NCBI GenBank assembly: GCA_003577365.1
Contig: QEUY01000243.1
Location: 1-6,198, forward strand
DNA: 6,198 bases
Source: Chloroflexota bacterium
Lineage (GTDB): Bacteria > Chloroflexota > Anaerolineae > Caldilineales > Caldilineaceae
Direction of reading: 5' to 3'
Shown here: one piece after another, positions 1 through 5,475 of the stretch
Numbering within the stretch: position 1 is the first letter of the stretch
How the letters are laid out: each line of letters begins with the position of its first letter
Program-made: the position numbers and the translations under genes
The notes under the pieces: model-generated
Told to the model about the DNA's origin: nothing
The model's input: only the letters and a program-made list of their open reading frames with translations
Database searches by the model: none

Positions 1-1151
1 TATCCTCCTGCCTGGTACTTCTGCACGTTTTGCACATGCTCATCCCAGGTCTCGGCGAAGACATGGCGGCCTGTGCCGTCAGGCGTGGCGACAAAATAGA
101 GGTAGTTATGGTCGTCCGGGTTCAGCACCGCCTGGATGCTGCTTAGGCCGGGGCTGGCGATTGGGCCGGGCGGCAGCCCATCGTTGAGATAGGTATTATA
201 GGGGCTGATCACGCTGCTGTATTCTTCCAGAAAGACCGGCGTCTTCCACCACTGCCCCGTCTCCGCTTGATAGCCCATCGCATACTGCACCGTGGGGTCG
301 GCCTCCAGCCGCATCCCGTTTGCCAGCCGGTTGAGATAGACCGCGGCGATCGCCGGGCGTTCCTCCGGCACAACCGCCTCGCGCTCCACAATGCTGGCGA
401 CGGTCAGCACCGTATAGAGGTCCATCTCCGTCGTCCCGTTGGCGACCGCTTCCTCATAGAGCGGAACCACGCGCGCCGCAAAGGTGTCCAACTGGCGCGC
501 CAACACATCGGCGGGCAGCGCGCCCACGGCGGGGATCTCATAGGTGTCGGGGAAGAGATAGCCCTCCAGGCTGGTTCCTGCTGGGCGATCCTGTAAGAAG
601 GGATAGGCGGCCACATCTAGCCCGGTCAGGTCGCCGGTCGAGGCAGCGGCCAGATAGCCTGCCGCGCCGGAGAGAGGCTGCGTATCCGACACGGCCTGCG
701 TGTCCGATAGGACCTGTGTGCCGGAGAAGACCTGCGCCTGGTCCAGATACTCGGCCACCTGCTCCAGCCGCCAGCCTTCGGGGATGGTGATCGTGATGCT
801 GGTGGCTTCGGCGTGCTGCAAGATCTCGACGATCTCCACCATTGTCATGGAAGGCGACAGAATAAACGTGCCCGCCTCCAGCCCTGCGGCCAGCCCGTTG
901 ACCCGCACATAGGCTTCAAAGAGTAGATCGTCGGTGATCAGCCCGGCGGCGCGCAGGTTAGCGCCGATCGTGCGCGCCGGCGTGCCCGGCTCCACCTCAA
1001 AACGCACCGGCCTGCTGTCTACACTGGCAGGCCGGTCCAGCCATTCTCGATTCGAGTTCAAATAGGCGCTCAACACCCGGTCGCCGCCGCTGCATGCGCC
1101 CATCAGAACAGCGGCGGTAAACATCAGCCATAGGAGAAGGTTTCGGTGCAT
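1..1151 (-). CDS. mltG: Endolytic murein transglycosylase MltG (YceG-like), lipoprotein form, 3' end at window edge
   Basis: Cleaves nascent peptidoglycan glycan strands outside the membrane, setting strand length. Reading from ATG at 1151 gives 383 uninterrupted codons; the last two bases in the window are TA, so a stop may fall exactly at the edge. Residues 4-19 are hydrophobic and end in M-G-A-C20, a lipobox-like site (Met at -3 is atypical), so the protein is probably lipid-anchored; the E. coli protein instead has a membrane helix. Residues ~44-120 look like the LysM-like N-terminal domain. The catalytic domain shows LEGYLFPDTY (195-204), VASIVEREA (251-259, E256 matching the catalytic Glu of the family), ADPTVQYAMG (284-293), SPYNTYLNDGLPPGPIASPG (316-335) and YLYFVATPDGTGRHVF (350-365). 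Residues 141-164 are a six-residue tandem repeat. It begins 43 bp after the epimerase stop, with a weak AGG about 8 nt before ATG, so it is probably co-transcribed with it. Family assignment is firm. Confidence 0.95.
   Translation of the reverse strand, partial: MHRNLLLWLMFTAAVLMGACSGGDRVLSAYLNSNREWLDRPASVDSRPVRFEVEPGTPARTIGANLRAAGLITDDLLFEAYVRVNGLAAGLEAGTFILSPSMTMVEIVEILQHAEATSITITIPEGWRLEQVAEYLDQAQVFSGTQVLSDTQAVSDTQPLSGAAGYLAAASTGDLTGLDVAAYPFLQDRPAGTSLEGYLFPDTYEIPAVGALPADVLARQLDTFAARVVPLYEEAVANGTTEMDLYTVLTVASIVEREAVVPEERPAIAAVYLNRLANGMRLEADPTVQYAMGYQAETGQWWKTPVFLEEYSSVISPYNTYLNDGLPPGPIASPGLSSIQAVLNPDDHNYLYFVATPDGTGRHVFAETWDEHVQNVQKYQAGG
660..731 (-). repeat. In-frame 18-bp tandem repeat (4 imperfect units) inside mltG
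   Basis: Four consecutive 18-bp units read on the minus strand encode VFSGTQ, VLSDTQ, AVSDTQ and PLSGAA (MltG residues 141-164). Unit bounds are 731-714, 713-696, 695-678 and 677-660. The units differ at synonymous and non-synonymous positions, so the array is not fresh. It sits between the EGWRLEQVAEYL segment and the LEGYLFPDTY motif, a variable linker in this family, and looks like a duplication-driven insertion. Confidence 0.75.
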
Positions 1152-1194
1152 TGTCTCTACCTGGAATGGGTCCCAACCGCAGTTGAGCGGAATT

Positions 1195-2175
1195 TTAGCC
1201 CACCGTCTGCCCTTGGGTAGGCAGCAGTTTGGGCAGCTTTCGTCTGGATTTGGCGAAGATGGGGTCCATCTCCAGCAGCTTGCGTAGACCGGTCTCAAGC
1301 TGCGTGCGCGGGCGATAGTTGAGCAGTTCCTTGGCCCTGCTCAGATCGGCCACCAACCGCGCCAGGCCGCCGGTCGATTCACGGTTGTAGAGCACATTGG
1401 CTTTCAATCCGGTGATGGCGCTGATCGCCTCCACCAAGGCGTTGACCGAGGTCTCCACGCCGCTGCCTACATTGACGATCTGCTGGTCGACGTTGGGGGC
1501 CAACGACGCCGAGATCAGCGCGTCCACCACGTCGTCGATATAGACAAAATCGCGCGTCTGGCTGCCGTCGCCGTAGACCACGACCGATCCCCGGCCCAAG
1601 ACCTGCTGCATCACCTGCGGGATCACAGGGGGATGCGCGGGCGGCAGCGGTTGGCCCGGCCCATAGGCGTTAAAGATGCGCAGCGCCACCGTCTCAAAAT
1701 GGCTCAACCGGCCAATCGTAAAGAGATACTGCTCGGCGGCCACCTTCGAGACCGCATAGGGCACGGCGGGCCGTGTCTCCATCGTCTCATAGACCGGTTG
1801 GCGGCTGTGGTCGCCATAGACCGTGGCGCTGCTCGCCAGCACCACACGCCGGACGCTGCCCACATCGCGGCACGCCTCCAACAGTGTCACCGTGCCGCCG
1901 ACGTTGACGTCGTTGTACTCGCGCGGATAGAGCACCGAAGCGGGCACACTGACCAACGCCGCCAGGTGAAAGACGACATCCACCCCTTGCAGCAGCGACC
2001 AAAGCCGCGGCAGATCGCGCACATCCCCGCGGTTGAAGTTGACGCCGTCGTGCAGCCGCGCCGGGTCGCCGCCACTCAGGTCGTCCAGCACCCGCACATA
2101 ATGGCCGCGGCGCTGCAGTTCATTTGCCAAGTGGCTGCCGATAAAACCGGCCCCCCCGGTGATCAAGATGCGCAT
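1195..2175 (-). CDS. NAD-dependent sugar-nucleotide epimerase (extended SDR, GalE-like)
   Basis: A 326-residue extended short-chain dehydrogenase/reductase, probably interconverting C4 epimers of a UDP- or dTDP-sugar in the cytoplasm. The N-terminal Rossmann motif is GGAGFIG (G7, G10, G13), D31-D32 closes beta-2 where NAD ribose binds, and LASSATVYGD (113-122) supplies S116. YAVSK gives the Y140/K144 pair. RIFNAYGPGQ (167-175) and YGDGSQTRDFVYIDDVVDAL (201-220) form the sugar-nucleotide site. SSATVYG, without the T-D-E signature of 4,6-dehydratases, favours an epimerase; the exact sugar cannot be read. The C-terminus (about 306-326) is short and basic (AKSRRKLPK). I chose ATG 2175 over an in-frame GTG at 2199 because AGGAGG lies 9 nt before it and the Rossmann strand MRILITGG starts there. 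It is the first gene after a predicted promoter and is followed by mltG after 43 bp. Confidence 0.9.
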   Translation of the reverse strand: MRILITGGAGFIGSHLANELQRRGHYVRVLDDLSGGDPARLHDGVNFNRGDVRDLPRLWSLLQGVDVVFHLAALVSVPASVLYPREYNDVNVGGTVTLLEACRDVGSVRRVVLASSATVYGDHSRQPVYETMETRPAVPYAVSKVAAEQYLFTIGRLSHFETVALRIFNAYGPGQPLPPAHPPVIPQVMQQVLGRGSVVVYGDGSQTRDFVYIDDVVDALISASLAPNVDQQIVNVGSGVETSVNALVEAISAITGLKANVLYNRESTGGLARLVADLSRAKELLNYRPRTQLETGLRKLLEMDPIFAKSRRKLPKLLPTQGQTVG

Positions 2176-2184
2176 CCCGACTCC

Positions 2185-2190
2185 CCTCCT
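2185..2190 (-). promoter_or_regulatory. Shine-Dalgarno AGGAGG deciding the epimerase start
   Basis: A perfect AGGAGG (followed by GG) lies 9 nt before ATG 2175. The upstream GTG at 2199 and ATG at 2193 would place this site inside the coding region, so ATG 2175 is preferred. Confidence 0.75.
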
Positions 2191-2231
2191 CATCGTCACC
2201 GCGCTTGTATAGGTCTGGGCAAGAAACGGCT

Positions 2232-2261
2232 AGTATAGCGGGGCTGCACCAGACTTTCCAA
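2232..2261 (-). promoter_or_regulatory. Predicted sigma70-type promoter for epimerase-mltG
   Basis: On the minus strand a -35 box TTGGAA (2261-2256, 4 of 6 to consensus) is separated by 18 bp from a -10 box TATACT (2237-2232, 5 of 6). The start point would be near 2225, leaving a leader of about 50 nt to ATG 2175. The -35 box lies inside the short inverted repeat TTTCC-N4-GGAAA (2255-2268), a possible operator. The whole 2176-2287 gap holds nothing else I can name; no hairpin with a T-run terminates the preceding gene. Confidence 0.55.
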
Positions 2262-2287
2262 GCGGAAATGTTTTGCTAGGCGACGGC

Positions 2288-3232
2288 TTACCGCACCATA
2301 TCGCCCCGATCCGCCGACTCGTTGGCCGAGGAGTCGGGCGAGTCTGGGGCCAGCGTGCGCGCCGAGCGGGGCGAGGGTGCGCCGGGCACGGGCGCATCGT
2401 CGGGAGCCATGAGCGCATTATAGCTGCGGCAGGCCTCTACCAGGTTGGCGGCGGAAAAATGGCCGCCTGTCCAGAAGCGGAACGACGACTCCCCCTTGAA
2501 CAGGCAGACCACGGTCTCGTCGACGCTCAGGCCGGATGCATCCAGCCGCGCCACCTCGCGGCAGAGCCGCATCAGACTGCCGATCTTATCGTGGAGTTCG
2601 GGCAGCGGCGTGCGCCGCACCGTGCCGCTGCCGGGGAAAAGCCGTTCGGGGCGCAGGCTTGCCAGCGTGCGCAAGCTGCTCAACACCCCAAACATATCTG
2701 CATCGCGCGACCAATTCTGGTCACGCCCGCCGATAAACGCGTCGCCGCAGAAAAGCCAGCGCTGCGTCGGTTCAAAGAGGCTGATATGATCCGGACTGTG
2801 GCCGGGCGTCTCCACCACGCGCAGCGCATAGGCAGGCGTACGCACGATGTTCTCCACCTCGTCGAGCGTATGCACCTGCGCCACCGGCTTGGGCTTGCCC
2901 CACACCACGCGGCGATAGAGCTGCATGCCCAGCCGCGCCGGGTCCGTCACAACCGGCAGCGCGCGCCGAGAGGCGTAGATGCACGCCTGTGGGTAGCGCG
3001 CCTGCAGCGCAGCCAGCCCGCCGATATGATCTTCATGGCTGTGGGTCACGACAATCTGATCGACATGCACCTGATCGAGCACGCGCACCAACTGCTGCGC
3101 CGTGCAGATTGGCCCTGTATCGATCAACAGACCGTCTACCCAATAGGCAGCGGTCCAGTAGAGCGGCCGCCCCAAAAATGCGCGCGCCATCCGAATTGCG
3201 ATCACTGGGCCATGCTGCTCGACGTGGATCAT
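2288..3232 (-). CDS. MBL-fold metallo-hydrolase (glyoxalase II-like), Ser at the last ligand position
   Basis: A 314-residue cytoplasmic hydrolase of the metallo-beta-lactamase fold with no signal peptide. The metal-site motif H64-S-H66-E-D68-H69 follows strand VDQIVVT; H145 (PGHSPDH) and D164 (FCGDAF) complete most of the binuclear site. At the position where relatives carry His in PGHG, this protein has FPGSG with S202. Residues 204-275 form a helical C-terminal part (LHDKIGSLMRLCREVARL). Residues 276-314 are a Pro/Ala/Ser/Asp-rich tail, probably disordered. Substrate is unknown: family members hydrolyse thioesters such as S-lactoylglutathione as well as other substrates. It lies 54 bp after the thioesterase stop and is probably in the same transcript. 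An AGGA sits about 13 nt before ATG, so the ribosome site is weak; no better start is evident because residues 1-40 already match the fold's first strands. Confidence 0.88.
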   Translation of the reverse strand: MIHVEQHGPVIAIRMARAFLGRPLYWTAAYWVDGLLIDTGPICTAQQLVRVLDQVHVDQIVVTHSHEDHIGGLAALQARYPQACIYASRRALPVVTDPARLGMQLYRRVVWGKPKPVAQVHTLDEVENIVRTPAYALRVVETPGHSPDHISLFEPTQRWLFCGDAFIGGRDQNWSRDADMFGVLSSLRTLASLRPERLFPGSGTVRRTPLPELHDKIGSLMRLCREVARLDASGLSVDETVVCLFKGESSFRFWTGGHFSAANLVEACRSYNALMAPDDAPVPGAPSPRSARTLAPDSPDSSANESADRGDMVR

Positions 3233-3286
3233 CTTGCTTATCTTGTCCTGAAAAATACACTGCCTACTCGCGCCCGCGTGCCTTCA

Positions 3287-3790
3287 TCAACTTCGGTCAA
3301 CTGCAGCCCACTGCGCTTGCGCCAATCGCCGTGCGCCGGCGCGCAGCCGCTCCACCACCGCCGCCGGAATCTTGGCTATCCGCCCGTCGAGGTCTACGCA
3401 GATGTGCTCGCTCATGCCGGTCGCCAGCAGCTCATCACCGGCGGCGAGGCGCACTTCATAGCGAAACGCCACCTGCCGGCTGCGCAGCCGCTCCACCCAA
3501 GTCACCACGCGCACCCGGTCGCCAAAGCGCGCCGCCGTGCGATAGTCGGCGCGCAGCGCGGTCACCGCAAAATGATGGCCCCCGGCCGCGATCTCGGCAT
3601 AGGGCATCTGCGCCGCCTCCATCCACGCCACGCGGCCCGCCTCGAACCAGACGACATAGGCGCTGTGATGCACCACGCCCATGGCGTCGGTCTCGGCAAA
3701 GCGCACGGTCAGCTCCAACGCCGCCGCCGCCCGCTCAAAGGGATCGCCCGTGTGGGCGACGGCAGCCCCGCTTCGCTCCTCGTCTGCCAT
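3287..3790 (-). CDS. Acyl-CoA thioesterase, hotdog fold (YbgC / 4-hydroxybenzoyl-CoA type)
   Basis: A 167-residue single-domain hotdog protein expected to hydrolyse acyl-CoA thioesters in the cytoplasm. The family signature RFAETDAMGVVHHSAYVVWF occupies residues 30-49: D35 corresponds to the catalytic Asp of YbgC-type enzymes, H41-H42 and Y45 follow, and the helix FEAGRVAWMEAAQ (49-61) is the central hotdog helix. Later strands are seen in RADYRTAARFGDRVRVVTWVERL (80-102) and QVAFRYEVRL (106-115). The first ~24 residues are a hydrophilic extension beyond the usual N-terminus of YbgC; there is no alternative start close to the domain, so ATG 3790 is kept. It begins 9 bp after the lpdA stop, which implies translation from the same message. 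Substrate chain type cannot be told from sequence; the dehydrogenase neighbours suggest short or branched acyl-CoAs, which is inference. Confidence 0.9.
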   Translation of the reverse strand: MADEERSGAAVAHTGDPFERAAAALELTVRFAETDAMGVVHHSAYVVWFEAGRVAWMEAAQMPYAEIAAGGHHFAVTALRADYRTAARFGDRVRVVTWVERLRSRQVAFRYEVRLAAGDELLATGMSEHICVDLDGRIAKIPAAVVERLRAGARRLAQAQWAAVDRS

Positions 3791-3799
3791 GCGCCCTGC

Positions 3800-5227
3800 C
3801 TACATATGGATCGGGTGACCCTCGACGGCGTGGGCCGCCTCCATGATCACCTCGCTCAGCGTCGGGTGGCTGTGCACCGTGCGCGCGATCTCCGCCGGGG
3901 TGATCTCCATAAACTGCGCCAAGCTCAACTCCGGCAGCAGCTCGGTCACATTCGGCCCGACCAAATGCGCGCCCAGAATTTCGCCATACTTGGCGTCGGC
4001 AATGATCTTGACAAAGCCCACCTTCACACCCATCGCCTGCGCCTTGCCATTGGGCATCATCGGGAACTTGCCCACCTTGATCTCATAGCCTTTTTCCTTG
4101 GCCTGCGCCTCGGTCAGCCCCAGGCTGGCAACCTGCGGGCTGCAGAAGGTGCAGCGCGGCAGCATGCTATAGCGGTCGGCAGGGATGGGCACAGTCTCAA
4201 CGCCGGCAATGGTCTCCGCCGCCACAATGCCCTGGGCGCTGGCGACATGCGCCAAAGCCAGCTTGCCCGTGCAGTCGCCGATGGCGTAGATATGCGGCAC
4301 GTTGGTGCGCATCACCGCGTCGATCTCGATCATGCCGCGCTTGTCTAGGGTGACCCCGGCGGCGTCCAGCCCGGCCTTGTCGGTGTTGGGCTGCACCCCG
4401 ACTGCCATCAAGACCTTGTCCGCTTCCAGCGTGGCGGTGCTGTCATCCTTCAGGTTCTTGACCGTGACCTTCACCCCGTTGTCGGTCTTCTCCACCTTCT
4501 CGGTACGGGTGCTGACCAAGGCCTTGATGCCGCTCTTGCGGAACTCCTTGGCAACCTCAGCGGAGACTTCGGGGTCTTCCAATGGCAGCAGTTGGTCGAG
4601 CATCTCCACCACCGTGATCTCGGAGCCGTAGGTGTGATAGACATAGCTGAACTCCATGCCGATCGCCCCAGAGCCGACCACGATCATCTTTTTGGGGATT
4701 TCGTCCAGCACCAGCGCATCGCGGTATTGAATGATGCGGTCGCCGTCGATCTCGATCCCCGGCAGCCCGCGCGCCCGCGCGCCCACCGCCACAATGAAAT
4801 TCGCCGCAGTCACCGTGCGCGCCTTGGCTTCGGGCAAATATTCCGACGGCTGCACGTCGATCGTGTGCGGGTCCTTGAAGGTGGCGTGCCCCTCGATCAC
4901 CTCGATCTTGTTTTTGCGCATCAGAAAACTGACGCCCTTGTTCTGGCGCGCCGACACATCGCGGCTGCGCTTGACCGCGGCGGGCCAATCCACCTTGAGG
5001 TTATCGAAGGTGAAGCCGAAATCTTTGGCCGTGTGCAGCGTCTCCAGCACCTCGGCGTTGTGGATCAATGCCTTAGTGGGAATACAGCCCCAGTTGAGGC
5101 AGACGCCGCCCAAGGCTTCGCGTTCCACCACCGCGGTCTTCAGCCCCAACTGCGCGGCGCGGATCGCCGCGACATAGCCGCCCGGCCCCGAACCGACGAC
5201 GACGACATCATACTCATAATTGCTCAT
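3800..5227 (-). CDS. lpdA: Dihydrolipoyl dehydrogenase (E3 of 2-oxoacid dehydrogenase complexes)
   Basis: Re-oxidises the dihydrolipoyl arm of E2 and reduces NAD+ to NADH through FAD and a redox disulfide. At 475 residues it has normal full length. Seen in order: FAD-binding VVVGSGPGGYVAA (8-20); redox pair C43-LNWG-C48 in GGVCLNWGCIPTK; FAD strand FIVAVGARARGLPG (144-157); NAD-binding IVVGSGAIGMEF (182-193) with E208 ending the second strand (EITVVEM); second FAD motif NVPHIYAIGD (309-318); interface domain with H454-P-T-L-S-E459, the catalytic His-Glu dyad. An unusual C359-T-F-C362 pair lies at the start of the interface domain. Start is ATG 5227, preceded by GGGGAG with 5-nt spacing. It follows the E2 gene after a 248-bp repeat-filled gap and is itself followed by the thioesterase after 9 bp. 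All motifs are intact, so it should be active. Confidence 0.98.
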   Translation of the reverse strand: MSNYEYDVVVVGSGPGGYVAAIRAAQLGLKTAVVEREALGGVCLNWGCIPTKALIHNAEVLETLHTAKDFGFTFDNLKVDWPAAVKRSRDVSARQNKGVSFLMRKNKIEVIEGHATFKDPHTIDVQPSEYLPEAKARTVTAANFIVAVGARARGLPGIEIDGDRIIQYRDALVLDEIPKKMIVVGSGAIGMEFSYVYHTYGSEITVVEMLDQLLPLEDPEVSAEVAKEFRKSGIKALVSTRTEKVEKTDNGVKVTVKNLKDDSTATLEADKVLMAVGVQPNTDKAGLDAAGVTLDKRGMIEIDAVMRTNVPHIYAIGDCTGKLALAHVASAQGIVAAETIAGVETVPIPADRYSMLPRCTFCSPQVASLGLTEAQAKEKGYEIKVGKFPMMPNGKAQAMGVKVGFVKIIADAKYGEILGAHLVGPNVTELLPELSLAQFMEITPAEIARTVHSHPTLSEVIMEAAHAVEGHPIHM

Positions 5228-5232
5228 CGAGT

Positions 5233-5238
5233 CTCCCC
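5233..5238 (-). promoter_or_regulatory. Ribosome-binding site of lpdA, embedded in a flanking direct repeat
   Basis: GGGGAG is 5 nt before ATG 5227. The wider minus-strand stretch TAGAACGGGGAG (5244-5233) recurs as TAGAAGGGGAG (5446-5436) on the other side of the repeat element, differing by one inserted C. Confidence 0.65.
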
Positions 5239-5252
5239 GTTCTATGAAGAGA

Positions 5253-5273
5253 AGGCAGTGGGCAGCAGGCAGA
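5253..5273 (+). repeat. Outer-left heptad array, 3 units
   Basis: Units AGGCAGT, GGGCAGC and AGGCAGA run head to tail (consensus RGGCAGN), followed by further G-rich sequence without clean periodicity. Confidence 0.6.
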
Positions 5274-5293
5274 TAGGCGGCGGGGCAGAGAAG

Positions 5294-5321
5294 TAGTCAG
5301 TAGCCAGTTGTCAGTAGTCAG
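5294..5321 (+). repeat. Inner-left heptad array, 4 units
   Basis: Units TAGTCAG, TAGCCAG, TTGTCAG and TAGTCAG are contiguous (consensus TWGYCAG), with a decayed TTTCAGA after them. This resembles the short tandemly repeated heptanucleotides known from cyanobacterial intergenic DNA in style; common origin is not shown. Confidence 0.7.
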
Positions 5322-5370
5322 TTTCAGACGTAGAGAACACACATGCTTTTCTGCCTCTGCCCGCTCTTTC

Positions 5371-5390
5371 CTGATACTGATTGCTGATTG
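5371..5390 (-). repeat. Inner-right heptad array, 2 perfect units plus a 6-bp unit
   Basis: On the plus strand CTGATA is followed by CTGATTG twice; on the minus strand this reads CAATCAG, CAATCAG, TATCAG, an inverted counterpart of the TCAG-type units at 5308-5327. Confidence 0.6.
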
Positions 5391-5409
5391 CCGGCGGCTA
5401 GCTTCTGTA

Positions 5410-5437
5410 CCCCACTCCCTACTGCCCACTGCCTACT
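5410..5437 (-). repeat. Outer-right heptad array, 4 units
   Basis: On the plus strand CCCCACT, CCCTACT, GCCCACT and GCCTACT are contiguous (consensus SCCYACT), then CCCC. On the minus strand this is GGGG followed by AGTRGGS-type heptads, the inverted partner of 5253-5273. Confidence 0.7.
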
Positions 5438-5475
5438 CCCCTTCTAGACTTTTCATCCTTTGCGGTGGATAAATC

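Larger units (their letters stand above)
5249..5438. repeat. Long imperfect inverted repeat built of degenerate 7-bp repeats, between E2 and E3 genes
   Basis: This fills most of the 248-bp gap 5228-5475. The outer arms AGGCAGTGGGCAGCAGG (5253-5269) and CCTACTGCCCACTGCCT (5418-5434) are complementary over 17 bp with one mismatch, which becomes a G-U pair in minus-strand RNA; pairing resumes for 3 bp outside (5249-5251 with 5436-5438). Inside lie inner arms with TCAG cores spaced 7 then 6 bp (5311, 5318, 5324), matched in inverse orientation by CTGA cores at 5371, 5377 and 5384. The centre falls near 5343. Composition is unlike the genes. I see no coding potential and no transposase. It could be a hairpin-forming mobile relic, an expanded heptad repeat, or an mRNA-processing structure. 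Confidence 0.7.

Noticed and set aside
2151..2157. Run of seven G (minus strand) in the epimerase glycine motif as a phase-variation or frameshift site
   Set aside because: The frame is intact through the motif and the run is the natural coding of T-G-G-A; seven bases is too short to claim slippage.
2206..2211. Second -10-like TATACA on the minus strand before the epimerase
   Set aside because: No acceptable -35 at 16-19 bp upstream; the 2232-2261 pair is better.
1633..2238. Plus-strand open frame of 201 codons opposite the epimerase
   Set aside because: Antisense to a gene with complete SDR motifs; His/Arg/Gln-rich translation with no family resemblance.
2273..4348. Open plus-strand frame of 691 codons
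   Set aside because: It runs antisense through three well-supported minus-strand genes and two intergenic gaps, is rich in His, Arg and Ala with no recognisable domain, and is explained by GC-rich codon use.
5294..5340. CTGACA in the heptads as a -35 box for lpdA
   Set aside because: No -10-like hexamer at suitable spacing; the match follows from the repeat unit.
5253..5441. CRISPR array
   Set aside because: Units are only 7 bp, contiguous without spacers, and mirrored in orientation.
5464..5474. DnaA-box-like TTATCCACC on the minus strand just after the E2 gene
   Set aside because: Single 8-of-9 match without clustering, AT-rich unwinding region or origin-linked genes.
5228..5475. Rho-independent terminator after E2
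   Set aside because: The hairpin is long and imperfect and no T-run follows it on the minus strand.
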